NCBI GenBank assembly: GCA_963816785.1
Contig: CAWFLL010000002.1
Coordinates: 868,001-932,000 of the forward strand
Length of the DNA stretch: 64,000 nt
Direction: 5' to 3'
Origin: VRUE01 sp963816785
GTDB taxonomy: Bacteria > Actinomycetota > Thermoleophilia > Solirubrobacterales > 70-9
Part shown: piece by piece, positions 27,357 through 36,080 of the stretch
Layout: each line of letters opens with the position of its first letter
Numbering within the stretch: position 1 is the stretch's first letter
The notes under the pieces: generated by a model
Seen by the model: only the letters and a program-made list of their open reading frames with translations
What the model was told of the DNA's origin: nothing
The model's database searches: none
Program-made: the position numbers and the translations under genes

Positions 27357-27959
27357 GTGAAGGTCCGCGTCGCAACCGAGCGCGATTTGAATGCGGTTAC
27401 GGCAACGCTTACAGCGGCCTTTGAGGCAGACCCGCTGTGGAGCTGGGCCTTCCCGGAGCGGGATGGCCTTGCGGTCTGGTGGCGCTTCTTCATCCGCAGT
27501 GCGCTCCGTTATCCGTGGGTCTGGACCACCGACGACTATGCGGCCGCATCGGTCTGGATTCCGCCAGATGGGATTGAGTTGACCGAAGAGGAGGAGGCCT
27601 TGGTCGAGTCGATGCTCATCGACCTGGTGGGGCGTCGCGCCTCCGAGATTCTGGAGCTGCTCGGGCGCTTCGAGAACGCCCATCCGACCAAGCGGCCTCA
27701 CTACTACCTGAGCCTACTCGGCACCCACCCCGACCACCGCGGCAAGGGGTTGGGAATGGCCCTGCTCGCAGACAACCTGGCCAGGATCGACTCCGAGGAA
27801 ATGCCGACCTACCTGGAGTCGAGCAACCCCGGAAACGACAGCCGCTACGAAAGCCACGGATTTATCCGAGCGGGCGAGTTCAACCGGCCCGACGAGCAGC
27901 TGACGATCTCGACGATGTGGCGAGAGGCGAAGAGCGCTCCGCCATCAGCTCGCCATTAG
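27357..27959 (+). CDS. GNAT family N-acetyltransferase
   Basis: The 200-aa product starts at GTG 27357 and has the GNAT fold. The acetyl-CoA motif A reads LGTHPDHRGKGLGMALLADN (Q/RxxGxG/A type), followed by YLESSNPGNDSRYESHGF (motif B). The substrate cannot be told. It lies 32 bases after the ABM-like gene on the same strand, so the two may be co-transcribed. Confidence 0.88.
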   Translation: MKVRVATERDLNAVTATLTAAFEADPLWSWAFPERDGLAVWWRFFIRSALRYPWVWTTDDYAAASVWIPPDGIELTEEEEALVESMLIDLVGRRASEILELLGRFENAHPTKRPHYYLSLLGTHPDHRGKGLGMALLADNLARIDSEEMPTYLESSNPGNDSRYESHGFIRAGEFNRPDEQLTISTMWREAKSAPPSARH

Positions 27960-27969
27960 AGTCTGTCCG

Positions 27970-28441
27970 GTGCACGACTGGCCGCCTATTACCGAGCCAG
28001 AGTTGCTCGAACGCCTCGCGCTCGACGATGGACGTTCAGCTGCTGGACGAAATCGACCCGGCGAAGCGGGCGTCGACCGTCAAGGCATTCACGAAGGACC
28101 GGGATCCGCTCCTGTCCGTCGTCATGGACGAGGCCGATCTAGAGGTCGACCAAGTCTTCGGGTACCTCCATCGTTTCGGCTCGTTCTGCGTAGGCGGCTC
28201 GCCGGTCGCGCTGGCGGCGATCCCAGCTGAGAATCGCACCGCCACCGCGCTGACGCAGCAGGAACTGCTCGACGTGGCCGCTCGAATGGTGATCGGGCCG
28301 GACGCGGAGGCCAAGGACCTTGTACGGGCGATCTTCGAGGACATGGCTGACGTCACGGAGCGGGCTTTGGAGACGGTCCGGCCGTCATCCCAGCAATTGC
28401 AGTCAAGCTGGACTCCGTTCCCAGCGTCGGGCAGGCCCTGA
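27970..28441 (+). CDS. Hypothetical protein, one frame break near the start
   Basis: A GTG at 27970 opens HDWPPITEPELLERLALDD, and the second frame continues VQLLDEIDPAKRASTVKAFT, LEVDQVFGYLHRFGSFCVGG, LTQQELLDVAARMVIGPDAE and AIFEDMADVTERALETV. One base near 28,025 separates the frames. The protein is ~155 aa, acidic and helical, without a domain I recognise. An ATG at 28028 could be used alone. Confidence 0.5.
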
Positions 28442-28453
28442 CGGGCCTCCGTC

Positions 28454-28477
28454 GAGGTTCGAGTCCTGTCGCTCACC
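28454..28477 (+). repeat. Short tRNA 3'-end-like fragment of a different tRNA
   Basis: GAGGTTCGAGTCCTGTCGCT continuing CACC looks like a T-loop plus acceptor 3' strand (GGTTCGAGTCC then CGCTCACC), but no D or anticodon arm precedes it. It sits between genes. It may be a decayed attachment site of another element, or chance. Confidence 0.35.
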
Positions 28478-29279
28478 CTCCCGAGTGGGTGACCTTCACG
28501 AGCTTGAACTCCTCGTGGTGTCCCTTGACGACCCTCTCCGCCACCTCGCCGAGGCCCGCGACGTAGTACTTCCGCTCCGTCTGCGGCTCCAGCGGGCTGA
28601 ACTCGCTCGTCACCAATGGGTGGTTGAAGCTGCCATAGGGCACGCTCACCGTTCCAATGCGGCCGAGCACATGCGCCTCGTCGAGGGCTTCGCCGGGCGG
28701 GTAGTACTCCTGCCGATAGCGGTCGCCGCGCTCGGGTTCGGCGGGCATGATGATTCCCGGCTTGGCGCCGTTGACTCCCGACTCCCAGGAGTCGCTTGCC
28801 TTGACGAAGTGACCGTGCTTGAGCTCGAGAGAGAGCTCGCCCATGTACCAGACGTTGCCCTGCCTGTCCTGCGCGTACCAGTCGAAGGTGCGCTCGATCG
28901 GGCGGCCGCCCTCCGACACCGTGTCGCGCACCACCGTGCAATCGATGCCCAAGATCCTCTTGGTCAGGTGGGTGACGACCTCGTCGTCGGTCTGCTCCGT
29001 AGTCCCGCGGATGCCACGGAAGTGAAAGGCGGTGCCGGGTTTGAGCGGCCAGTACGGGTTATCGACCCTCGCCACGAAATCCGCCGGGCGGATCTGCGGG
29101 GAATACCTGCCATGAATCGGCGCCAGCTCGGAAGGGGACGGGCCCGGCGCCTGCAGGGAGGAACGGCCTTGAGCGCTCGAGGAAATGCCCGCGAGCACCA
29201 CCGCCCCGATCACCCCCAGGGCAATGATCCAGATCGACCCTCTCTGCGAAGCATGTGCAGATCGCTCGTTCATGTCCAC
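28473..29279 (-). CDS. Membrane-anchored extracellular protein, conserved hypothetical
   Basis: The 268-aa product has an N-terminal anchor (GSIWIIALGVIGAVVLAGI). The extracellular domain begins ADFVARVDNPYWPLKPGTAF and has repeated beta-hairpin-like motifs: DDEVVTHLTKRILGIDCTVV, RTFDWYAQDRQGNVWYMGE, QEYYPPGEALDEAHVLG and FNHPLVTSEFSPLEPQTERK. Similar proteins are widespread in Actinobacteria without known function. No frame break is seen. Confidence 0.72.
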   Translation of the reverse strand: MDMNERSAHASQRGSIWIIALGVIGAVVLAGISSSAQGRSSLQAPGPSPSELAPIHGRYSPQIRPADFVARVDNPYWPLKPGTAFHFRGIRGTTEQTDDEVVTHLTKRILGIDCTVVRDTVSEGGRPIERTFDWYAQDRQGNVWYMGELSLELKHGHFVKASDSWESGVNGAKPGIIMPAEPERGDRYRQEYYPPGEALDEAHVLGRIGTVSVPYGSFNHPLVTSEFSPLEPQTERKYYVAGLGEVAERVVKGHHEEFKLVKVTHSGG

Positions 29280-29383
29280 CTCCGTCGAATCGGACCACGA
29301 TGAGGTGAAGCAGGTCTACCAGCCGAAAATGAAAGGACCGTGAAGGCCTGGCCCGGGGCCCCCGCGCTTGGTATACCCCGGCC

Positions 29384-30064
29384 GTGGCTACCTTTGGCAT
29401 GCTGCACGGCGCCTGGCACGACCCGCTCTGCTGGGAGCCGGTGACGGAGCGGCTCGAAGCGCTCGGGCACAACACGACCGCCCCCGACCTCCCGCTTCAC
29501 GATCCCACCGCCGGATACGAGCAGCGCGTTCGCCCGGCGATCGAGGCGCTCGAGGAAGCGGACGGCCCAGTGGTCGTCGTAGCTCACTCGCAGAGCTCGG
29601 CGCTTGGGCCGCTGGTGGCAGTCGCCCGGCCGGTCTCGCTACTCGTTTACCTCTGCCCGCGGATGGGGTTCTTCGAGCCGCCGCCCGGGGCGCCGGGCCC
29701 GTTCCGGGAGGGCGTCCCATTTCCCCCGGCCCGTCCGGACGGCACGACGGTGTGGGACCCCGAGGTCGCCATCGAGGTGATGTATGCGCGGCTGCCGCCT
29801 GAGAGCGCGCGCGCGCTGGCGCAGCACCTGCGTCCGATGGCGATGCCGCCCGACGAACACCCCCTACGGGAGCACCCCGACGTGCCGTCCGCGCTGGTGT
29901 ACGCGGCCGACGACGAGCTCTTCGAGCCAGCATTCGAGCGCTTCATGGCCCGCGAGCTGCTCGGCATCGACCCGATCGAGCTCCAGGGTGGCCACTTCGT
30001 GATGGTCGAGGATCCCGGCGCCGTCGCCGAGCTGCTGGACCGCTTGGCGCGTAGCCAGGCCTAG
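29384..30064 (+). CDS. Alpha/beta fold hydrolase
   Basis: The 226-aa product is a small single-domain alpha/beta hydrolase. It has MLHGAWHDPLCWEPVTERL (HG oxyanion region), the nucleophile VVVAHSQSSALGP, an acid near YAADDELFEPAFE and the late His in LQGGHFVMVEDP. The architecture resembles the salicylate esterase/hydroxynitrile lyase subgroup. It is divergent from the membrane-anchored protein gene. Substrate unknown. Confidence 0.85.
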   Translation: MATFGMLHGAWHDPLCWEPVTERLEALGHNTTAPDLPLHDPTAGYEQRVRPAIEALEEADGPVVVVAHSQSSALGPLVAVARPVSLLVYLCPRMGFFEPPPGAPGPFREGVPFPPARPDGTTVWDPEVAIEVMYARLPPESARALAQHLRPMAMPPDEHPLREHPDVPSALVYAADDELFEPAFERFMARELLGIDPIELQGGHFVMVEDPGAVAELLDRLARSQA

Positions 30065-30181
30065 GCACGGCTTCAAGCTCGCGACTGCACCCGGTTTCAG
30101 GCGTTGCCAAACGTTGCTGCGCAGCTCTTTTGTCGAGCGTTTTCCCGTGTCCTTCGGCGGCTGTTCGGGTAGCTGAATGGG

Positions 30182-31115
30182 ATGTTGAGCGGAAACTGGT
30201 CCTCGCGAATTCTCGTCCTGGCTGCGGCCAGCCTGATGTTTGCCGTCGCCATCGGGGGGTTCGGAATCATGGAAACGGCGCAGCCGCTCCAGCCCTCCTC
30301 GGTCAGGGTCGAGGGCCTCTTTCCGGCCTTCGACCCCGGCGAGACTCGCTACGTCTCCCGTTGCGGTCGAGGGGTCCCACCGATACATGCCCAGGTCACG
30401 GGAGTCGCGACGGTGGAGGTCGGATCCGGACCAGCGCAGAGCAGAACGACCGAGATCGAACCGGGGGTCGGCCCGGGTGAGACCTTTCGTTCTCTGTGAC
30501 CGAGGACGGTCAGAGAAGCACCTACTGGGTGCGCTGCCTGCCCGCGGACTTTCCCGGATGGCGGTTCGAATCGCTGAGAGCAACGACCCCCGGGCTGTTC
30601 GTGGTCAGCTTCAAGGCACCTCGGGATGCGCGTCCCTGGGTGATCGTCTTCGAACCATGAGGGAGTGCCCAGGTGGTGGTACAGCCCCGACACCCGCGTG
30701 CTCTGGGCCCAGATCCTCAGCAATGGCACCGTCGCCTGGGCTCGGTCGTTCGGAGACGGATACGGGTCGGATCCGCGCATGGCCCACGAGATCCACTCCG
30801 CCTCCGGCGAGCTGATCGGATCGTGAAGACAAGGGGGTCCGTGACGGACGGCCATGAGTTGCGCGAGCTGCCGAACGGCAATCTCCTACTTGACTCCTAC
30901 GCTCCGGCCGGTCGAATCGAATTGAGGAACGTTGCCGCCTGGAAGAAGAGGCGCCCCCCGGACCGAGGCGCGGTCGTATACGCGGAGGTCCAGGAAATCG
31001 ACTCCCGGGACCGGGTGGCCTGGCGATGGAACTCCCGTCGTCACATCAGGCTCGGCGAGACGGGCCGATGGTGGCGCAGCGTGCTCGTCAACCCGAAGCC
31101 GAGTCGCTTCGGAGC
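30182..31115 (+). pseudogene. Arylsulfotransferase-family protein, cut off at the contig join
   Basis: Joined frames give a signal peptide or anchor (ILVLAAASLMFAVAIGG), WVRCLPADFPGWRFESLRAT, PRWWYSPDTRVLWAQILSNG, DGHELRELPNGNLLLDSYAP, VVYAEVQEIDSRDRVAWRWN and HIRLGETGRWWRSVLVNPKP. This is the N-terminal and middle part of an ASST-like (arylsulfotransferase) beta-propeller; the propeller's second half is missing. Frame breaks lie near 30,480, 30,655 and 30,820. The sequence changes to an unrelated gene after about 31,100. Confidence 0.75.
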
Positions 31116-31122
31116 CAAGGCT
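31095..31122. other. Join between actinobacterial and acidobacterial sequence
   Basis: Left of this point the plus frame is arylsulfotransferase-like (..RWWRSVLVNPKP). Right of it another frame is Abhydrolase_10-like (GLRWDVISQVGALLKAARPG). Neither gene is complete, the flanking gene content belongs to different phyla, and the repeat families of each side are absent from the other. Confidence 0.8.
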
Positions 31123-32061
31123 TGCGCTGGGACGTGATCAGCCAGGTTGGTGCCTTGCTCAAGGCCGCGCGTCCGGGCGGTCCACTGGGAGGCTTCAATG
31201 TGCAGCGCGTGTACGGCACGTCGCACGGGGGTGAGCTGGCCACCTACATTGCGATCTTTCATTCACGCGCCACGCTCACCGGGAACCGGCCGGTATATGA
31301 CGGCTATATTCAGCACCGGCATCCCGGTCTGACGCGTCTGCGCCAATGCGGTGCGGCGCCGGCGGCAAATGATCCGCGTCAGATCCTGCGGAACGTCGGT
31401 GTTCCGGTGATGCGAGTGGTGTCACAGACAGACGTGCTCGGCACCTTCGCGCGTCGCCGGGAAGACAGCGACGCGTCAGGCGATCAATATCGCTTGTACG
31501 AGATCGCCGGGGCACCTCACGCGGATGCGTCGTTTTATCCGTACATGCCGACCGTTGCCGATCAGAAGAAGACCGGGTTCGACGCGTTCCTCCATTCGTG
31601 GCCATTCCCCGATCAGTGCGAGCAGGAAACGTCGCTGCTGCGCGTGCCGATCATGACGTATGCACTCGATGCGGCTTACGCCAACCTGACACGCTGGGTT
31701 CGCGACGGGGTGCCGGCTCCGCGCGCGGAACGGGTTGCCGTAGAGAATGGCGGCACTCCTCAGGCGCGCGTCGTGGTCGATCAGCATGGCAATGCTGTTG
31801 GAGGCGTACGAACACCGTATCTCGAGGTGCCGACGGCGACCTACTACACGAGCACACGGGGCCCTGGATTGTGCGGCAATCTTGCACACAAGGACGACTT
31901 CGATTGGGCGCGACTGAACAGCCTGCACGGTTCGCCCGGCGAACTACGCCGCGAAACTGACAGCGTCTGTGGATCGACTCGTGAAGGACCGCTGGCTGAC
32001 TGAATCAGACGGCCGGAAGATCAAGGCTGGCGTCGTCGTTCCGGCAACGTCGTCGCGTTAG
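31119..32061 (+). CDS. Abhydrolase_10 (alpha/beta hydrolase domain) protein, 5' truncated at the join
   Basis: The frame shows GLRWDVISQVGALL, VQRVYGTSHGGELATYIAIF (nucleophile elbow GTSHGG), LRNVGVPVMRVVSQTDVLGT (acid), YEIAGAPHADASFYPYMP (His) and a long C-terminal region GGVRTPYLEVPTATYY. A one-base break near 31,940 hides the true end, NYAAKLTASVDRLVKDRWLT..VVVPATSSR, with its stop at 32059-32061. The N-terminal ~200 residues are missing. Homologues are secreted hydrolases common in Acidobacteria and Proteobacteria. Confidence 0.78.
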
Positions 32062-32073
32062 GCTTTTTCATTT

Positions 32074-32159
32074 GCGCGTAGCGCGGATTTTGGGCGAGAC
32101 TTCAGCGGGGTCCGCCGCCGCGCACGCCTGCGCGTGGAGTGGAGACTCGCCTCGCAACT
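32074..32159. mobile_element. MITE-like palindromic element, copy 1 (partial)
   Basis: GCGTAGCGCGGATTTTGGGC and the following GACTTCAGCGGGGTCC, CGCGCACGCCTGCGCG and GGAGACTCGCC match, with gaps, the reverse complement of the element at 57,935-58,060. No transposase is encoded. This copy lacks the second terminal TCCGCGCTA. Confidence 0.6.
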
Positions 32160-32186
32160 CGAATGGCGCGCCTGAAGGAATCGGCC

Positions 32187-32583
32187 CTAGCTAGCGGCGG
32201 GCCGCCCTCGTTCGGGCCCGGCACCCGCAAACAACCGCCGGCCGTCGGGCAGCGTGATCGCATTGGTATTGGCGGTAGGGGTGCCGTTGCGCGCGAGCCA
32301 CCCCTCGGCCGTCACCATCGTGCCCGGCTCGAGGTCCTCCTTGCGCCAGCCGCGACGGTACAGCGCGTTGGCCGTTGCGGTCTCGAACGCCCACTTCACG
32401 ACCTTCCCATCCGTCTCGACGTCGATATAAATCCAGGCATGCGGATTCGACCAACGAACCGAGTTGACTTTCCCCGTGACTTTTACGGTCTTGGTCACGT
32501 CGAACTCGGCCGAGAACGAATGATGCGCAATCGCAGGAATACCGAATAACGAGAAGTGCAGCGATTATCAGTGCGTGTTTCAT
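32187..32583 (-). CDS. DUF6152 family secreted protein (one frame break)
   Basis: The start MKHALIIAALLV is a signal peptide; one base near 32,545 shifts the frame, after which IPAIAHHSFSAEFDVTKTVK continues into the main frame. The domain shows HHSFSAEFD, GKVNSVRWSNPHAWIYIDVE, WAFETATANALYRRGW and MVTAEGWLARNGTPTAN, the DUF6152 pattern. The family is periplasmic, beta-rich and of unknown function, and typically lies beside the paralogue family found just upstream here. Confidence 0.78.
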
Positions 32584-32590
32584 AGAAGTT

Positions 32591-32611
32591 ACGTAGTGTC
32601 CGGCTTCAGCC
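32591..32611. repeat. Half copy of the GTCCGGCTTCAGCCGGAC palindrome
   Basis: ACGTAGTGTCCGGCTTCAGC ends before the second GGAC arm. It lies between the DUF6152 gene and its upstream neighbour, so it shortens or replaces the gap of a same-strand gene pair. Confidence 0.55.
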
Positions 32612-33422
32612 CTACTGCTTGTTGTTTCGACGGAACTCGTCCCTGACGTCCTTCAAGTGCTGCAGATCCTGATTGTCCTCCAGACACGCCACCTCGAGCA
32701 TCTCGCCCGGTTGCCGGTTCATCGGCATCTCGATCGTCCATGGGCGCGTGTACACCGCCAGGTCAGTGACCGTTGCCCGATAGATGATCCGGTCCGCGTT
32801 CACCGGGGTGAACCGTTCGATCACCGTCGCCGCGTGACTGATGACATCGCCGACCTCATTCAGCCACGACTTGCCGTTCAGGTTCCTGGTTTCGACGACG
32901 AGCGTATCGCCTTCCCAGTGACCAATCGAGTCGCCCTGCCATAGCCGCAGCGTGTCGGGGAGATGCTCTTTGCGGTTGAGCGAGACCAGCCGCCAGGCCA
33001 TCCGTTCATGAAGGAAGACGACGGCGTCGGTGGTTTGGAAGATGTGAACCGGAGCCGGAACGTAGAGTGACCGCGGGACGCCCCCCACGAAGCAGTGCGC
33101 CGTCGGGTCGTCATAACCTCGTTCTGGACGGTTCCGGCTGGCTTTTTCCGCGGCCGCCCACGGCTGATACGGGAGCTTCTTGTCAGGGGGATCGATGATG
33201 ACGCCGCGACCTCCGCCCGTGAATGTTTCCTTGTGCGCCTCGAGCCCCCAGTTGGCGCCGCCGTGGTCAGTCTGAAAGAAGCCGTTGAGATCCGGCTTCC
33301 CGTCCGGCAGGCGGCGCACGGGCGCCGCGGCAGGCGCCGGGGCGGCAGGCGCCTGGGCGGCAAGGTCAACAGCGACAAACGGTGGCCGCCAGCATCGCGG
33401 CCAGGAACAAACGCGTCGTCAT
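32612..33422 (-). CDS. Secreted protein, paralogue of its upstream neighbour (frame break in the signal peptide)
   Basis: The start MTTRLFLAAMLAATV is a signal peptide. After a one-base break near 33,365 the frame continues APAAPAPAAAPVRRLPDGKP and DLNGFFQTDHGGANWGLEAH. Signature motifs are PYQPWAAAEKASRNRPERGY, AHCFVGGVPRSLYVPAPVHI, GDSIGHWEGDTLVVETRNLN and YRATVTDLAVYTRPWTIEMP. The family is abundant in Vicinamibacteria and uncharacterised; the fold looks like a beta-rich binding domain. Its ATG overlaps the stop of the upstream paralogue (ATGA). Confidence 0.8.
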
Positions 33423-34189
33423 GGCTTGGAATACCAGGTGCGGGGCTGGCGCTCAAAGTCCCCGTTCGCTTCTTCTTTCTCGGCCTGGCACTGGTACTCG
33501 AGCACCCGCACCATGTCCTTGTGCCGATACATCGGCATGCTGATTTTCCAGGGCCGCGTAAAGACTTTCGGATCCTCGATCGTGGCTTCGTACCGCAACG
33601 TATCAGCGTCGATGAGTGTATAGCGCTCGACGACCTTGAGCGCCTCGCTGTGGAAGTTGCCTGCCATGTCGAACCACGTTCGGTCGTTATGATCGTTGAC
33701 CTCGACGACCAGTGTGTCGCCTTCCCACCGACCGCGTGAATCCCCCATCCAGAATTCCAGGCCGTCCGGCGGCGGACTGCCGTTGGTGTAGATGAGCCGA
33801 TGGACCTGCGTCCACTCGAAAGTCATGGCCACATGCGTGGGCGTCTGAAAAATCTGGAATGGCCACTCCATATACATGATGCGTGGCACGCCAGGCAGGT
33901 AGCAGTGCGACAGCGGATCCGCCGTTGCACGATTGGCGAAATTTTCAGCTTTCTTTGCGGCCGCCCAGGGCTGGTAGGGAATCTCCCCGCCCTCGACGAC
34001 ACCGCGTCCGGCCGGCATGCCGTTGCGGGCCACGTGGTCCTGAAGGTCGTATGACGCGCGGTTGCGCACCTGCCAGATCCCTTGCAGGTTTGGCCGACCG
34101 TCCGCCGTCCGCGGAATGGACCCAGCCGCTCCCGACTGCGCGAACGCGAGGGTCGGCAGCGCGAGGAGCAGCCAGAGGGCAAGCTTCAT
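33419..34189 (-). CDS. Secreted protein of the same paralogous family
   Basis: The intact 256-aa product has the signal peptide MKLALWLLLALPTLAFAQS. It shares with the next gene PYQPWAAAKKAENFANRATA, SHCYLPGVPRIMYMEWPFQI, IFQT, MGDSRGRWEGDTLVVEVNDH and YEATIEDPKVFTRPWKISMP. It heads an apparent three-gene unit (two paralogues, then DUF6152). Function unknown; an extracellular or periplasmic site is expected. Confidence 0.85.
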   Translation of the reverse strand: MKLALWLLLALPTLAFAQSGAAGSIPRTADGRPNLQGIWQVRNRASYDLQDHVARNGMPAGRGVVEGGEIPYQPWAAAKKAENFANRATADPLSHCYLPGVPRIMYMEWPFQIFQTPTHVAMTFEWTQVHRLIYTNGSPPPDGLEFWMGDSRGRWEGDTLVVEVNDHNDRTWFDMAGNFHSEALKVVERYTLIDADTLRYEATIEDPKVFTRPWKISMPMYRHKDMVRVLEYQCQAEKEEANGDFERQPRTWYSKP

Positions 34190-34223
34190 CGAGCGAGATT
34201 ATACCGGGCGACCGCTGTTCCAG

Positions 34224-36003
34224 CTACCGGCTTGCGGCAATGTAACGATCCACCTGCTCCTCGATCATCGTCAGCGGCGCCGTTCCCATGCTCAAGCACC
34301 GCGTTGTGGAATGCCTTGGGATTGAATCGAGCGCCGAGCGCGGCCCGCGCCTTGTCGCGCAGCTCGACGAGCTTCAGCTGTCCGATCATGTACGCGCACG
34401 CCTGGCCCGGGTTGACGACGTACCGCTCGATCTCGCTCGCCTCGATGCCGTAGTCAATCGCCTGTTGCCGCGTCCAGCCCTTCGTGTGGAGCCCGGTGTC
34501 GACGACCAGGCGACGGGCGCGGAACAGCGCGCCGTCCATCTGACCGAGAAGGCCCTCGAGGATCGCCCGTCGTACCAGCCGTTTTCGGCCGCGAGCCGCT
34601 CGGCGTAGAGCGCCCATCCTTCGCTGACCGCCGAGATGCCGCCGAACGCGCGAATCTGCCGGAAGCGCGGGTTGGCATCGTTCTCGAGCTCCAGCGCCAG
34701 CTGAAAATGATGGCCCGGGAACGGTCTCGTGGTACACGAGCGTAGCGCAGTGCCGAACTTCGTCATGTATGACGGACGCAAGCGGAATCTGGAACGATGC
34801 CCGGACGGGACCCGTCACGAGCCGGCGACCGTGTAATTCGCGGCCGCATTCGCCTCCCGGAACTTCGGGAACGGACGCGCCTCGACCGGCGCACGCGGCG
34901 TCTTGTCGAAGAGCGACATCGATCGCTGCTGGGCGTCGCGAATGACGCCGTTGACGTCGGCCATGATCGCGGTGCGGCCCGCGTCGGTCGTCGGATACGC
35001 GAGGTCCTTCTCGAGCTGGGCGACGCGCGCGCAATCGACCCGTCAGCTCCGTCCCAGCTTCCTGAAGATCGCGTCCATCTCGCGCTCGAGCCGCGCCACC
35101 TCGCGCAGGCCGATCTGATGAATCTCGTCGGCGGTCAGCGTCGTGGACGTGAACGCGCGCAGGAAGTAGGCGTATGCGCTTCGACGCCGCCCGGGAAGCC
35201 GCGACACGCCGGCCGCGTCGATCGCTCCGCCTGCAGCGGACGCAGCACCGCGAGCGCCCGCTGCCAGGCGGGATAGACCTGGCCGGGCCGTGATCTCCTC
35301 CGCCTGCGCACGCAGGCGGTCGCGCGTCGCCGCGGAAATGCCGCTCACCGCGGCCATGCGATCGTTGAACACCGCGACGAACGGGTTCTGCGCCGCGCGG
35401 TGTCGAAACGAACTGCTCCATCTGGGCGATGGTCGCCGTCAGGATGAAGCGCGGCGGCACCATCCGCTTCTGCGCCAGCGCGGCCGCTTCCGCGATCGCC
35501 TCGTCCATCCGCGCGGCCACCTGTCCCAGCCGGGCGACGTAGTTGGCGGCGTCTTTCTCGGTGTTGATGCGGATGCACGATCGTCAGGGCGTTCGGCAGG
35601 CTGACGTTCGCGCCGCCGAACTGCTCGAGCGGGAAATAGATAGTCGTCGTACTCTCTGCCCTTCGACGACCATCTCGAGCTGCCACTTCATGAGGTCGGC
35701 CGACACGCGCTGGGTCTCGGTCAGCTGCTCGCGGTCGAATGCCGCCAGCTCCGTGAGGCCGCGGCGCGCCATCTCGACGCGACGGCTGTCGCCACTCGCG
35801 CGTGAGCGGCGTCATCTGCGTTTCGAGCGCGTCCTGCTCGGGACCGGTGAAGTAGCGCGTCGGCAATCGCCTGGTTCGGGTTCATCCGCACCCAGTCGGC
35901 CGTAAAGGTGTCGAAGAACGCGTCGATCGACGGCGCCGGCGCGGCGGCGCCGGCACGATGCGAGCGCGAGGCCCCAGAGACAGACCATGAGCAGCCGCTT
36001 CAT
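34224..36003 (-). CDS. DUF885 family secreted protein (many frame breaks)
   Basis: Joined frames give a ~590-aa DUF885 protein. It has the signal peptide MKRLLMVCLWGLALASC, then TRYFTGPEQDALETQMTPLT, the family motif TLVYHETVPGHHFQLALELE, NPRFRQIRAFGGISAVSEGW, ALYAERLAAENGWYDG, VVDTGLHTKGWTRQQAIDYG and NPGQACAYMIGQLKLVELRD. The true end MIEEQVDRYIAASR stops at 34224-34226. At least six one-base breaks occur. DUF885 is related to metallocarboxypeptidases; HETxPGH probably forms part of the metal site. Confidence 0.8.
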
Positions 36004-36080
36004 GCAGTTTCCTCCGATCACGCCGGCCGGATTATAGTTCGCACACTTACAGGCTCGTCCTTCCGCAGGTGAGGTGTTGC

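Noticed and set aside
31026..32003. A single hydrolase gene starting at 31,026
   Set aside because: Its first ~30 codons are antisense-like frame over the arylsulfotransferase; homology starts only after the join at about 31,119.
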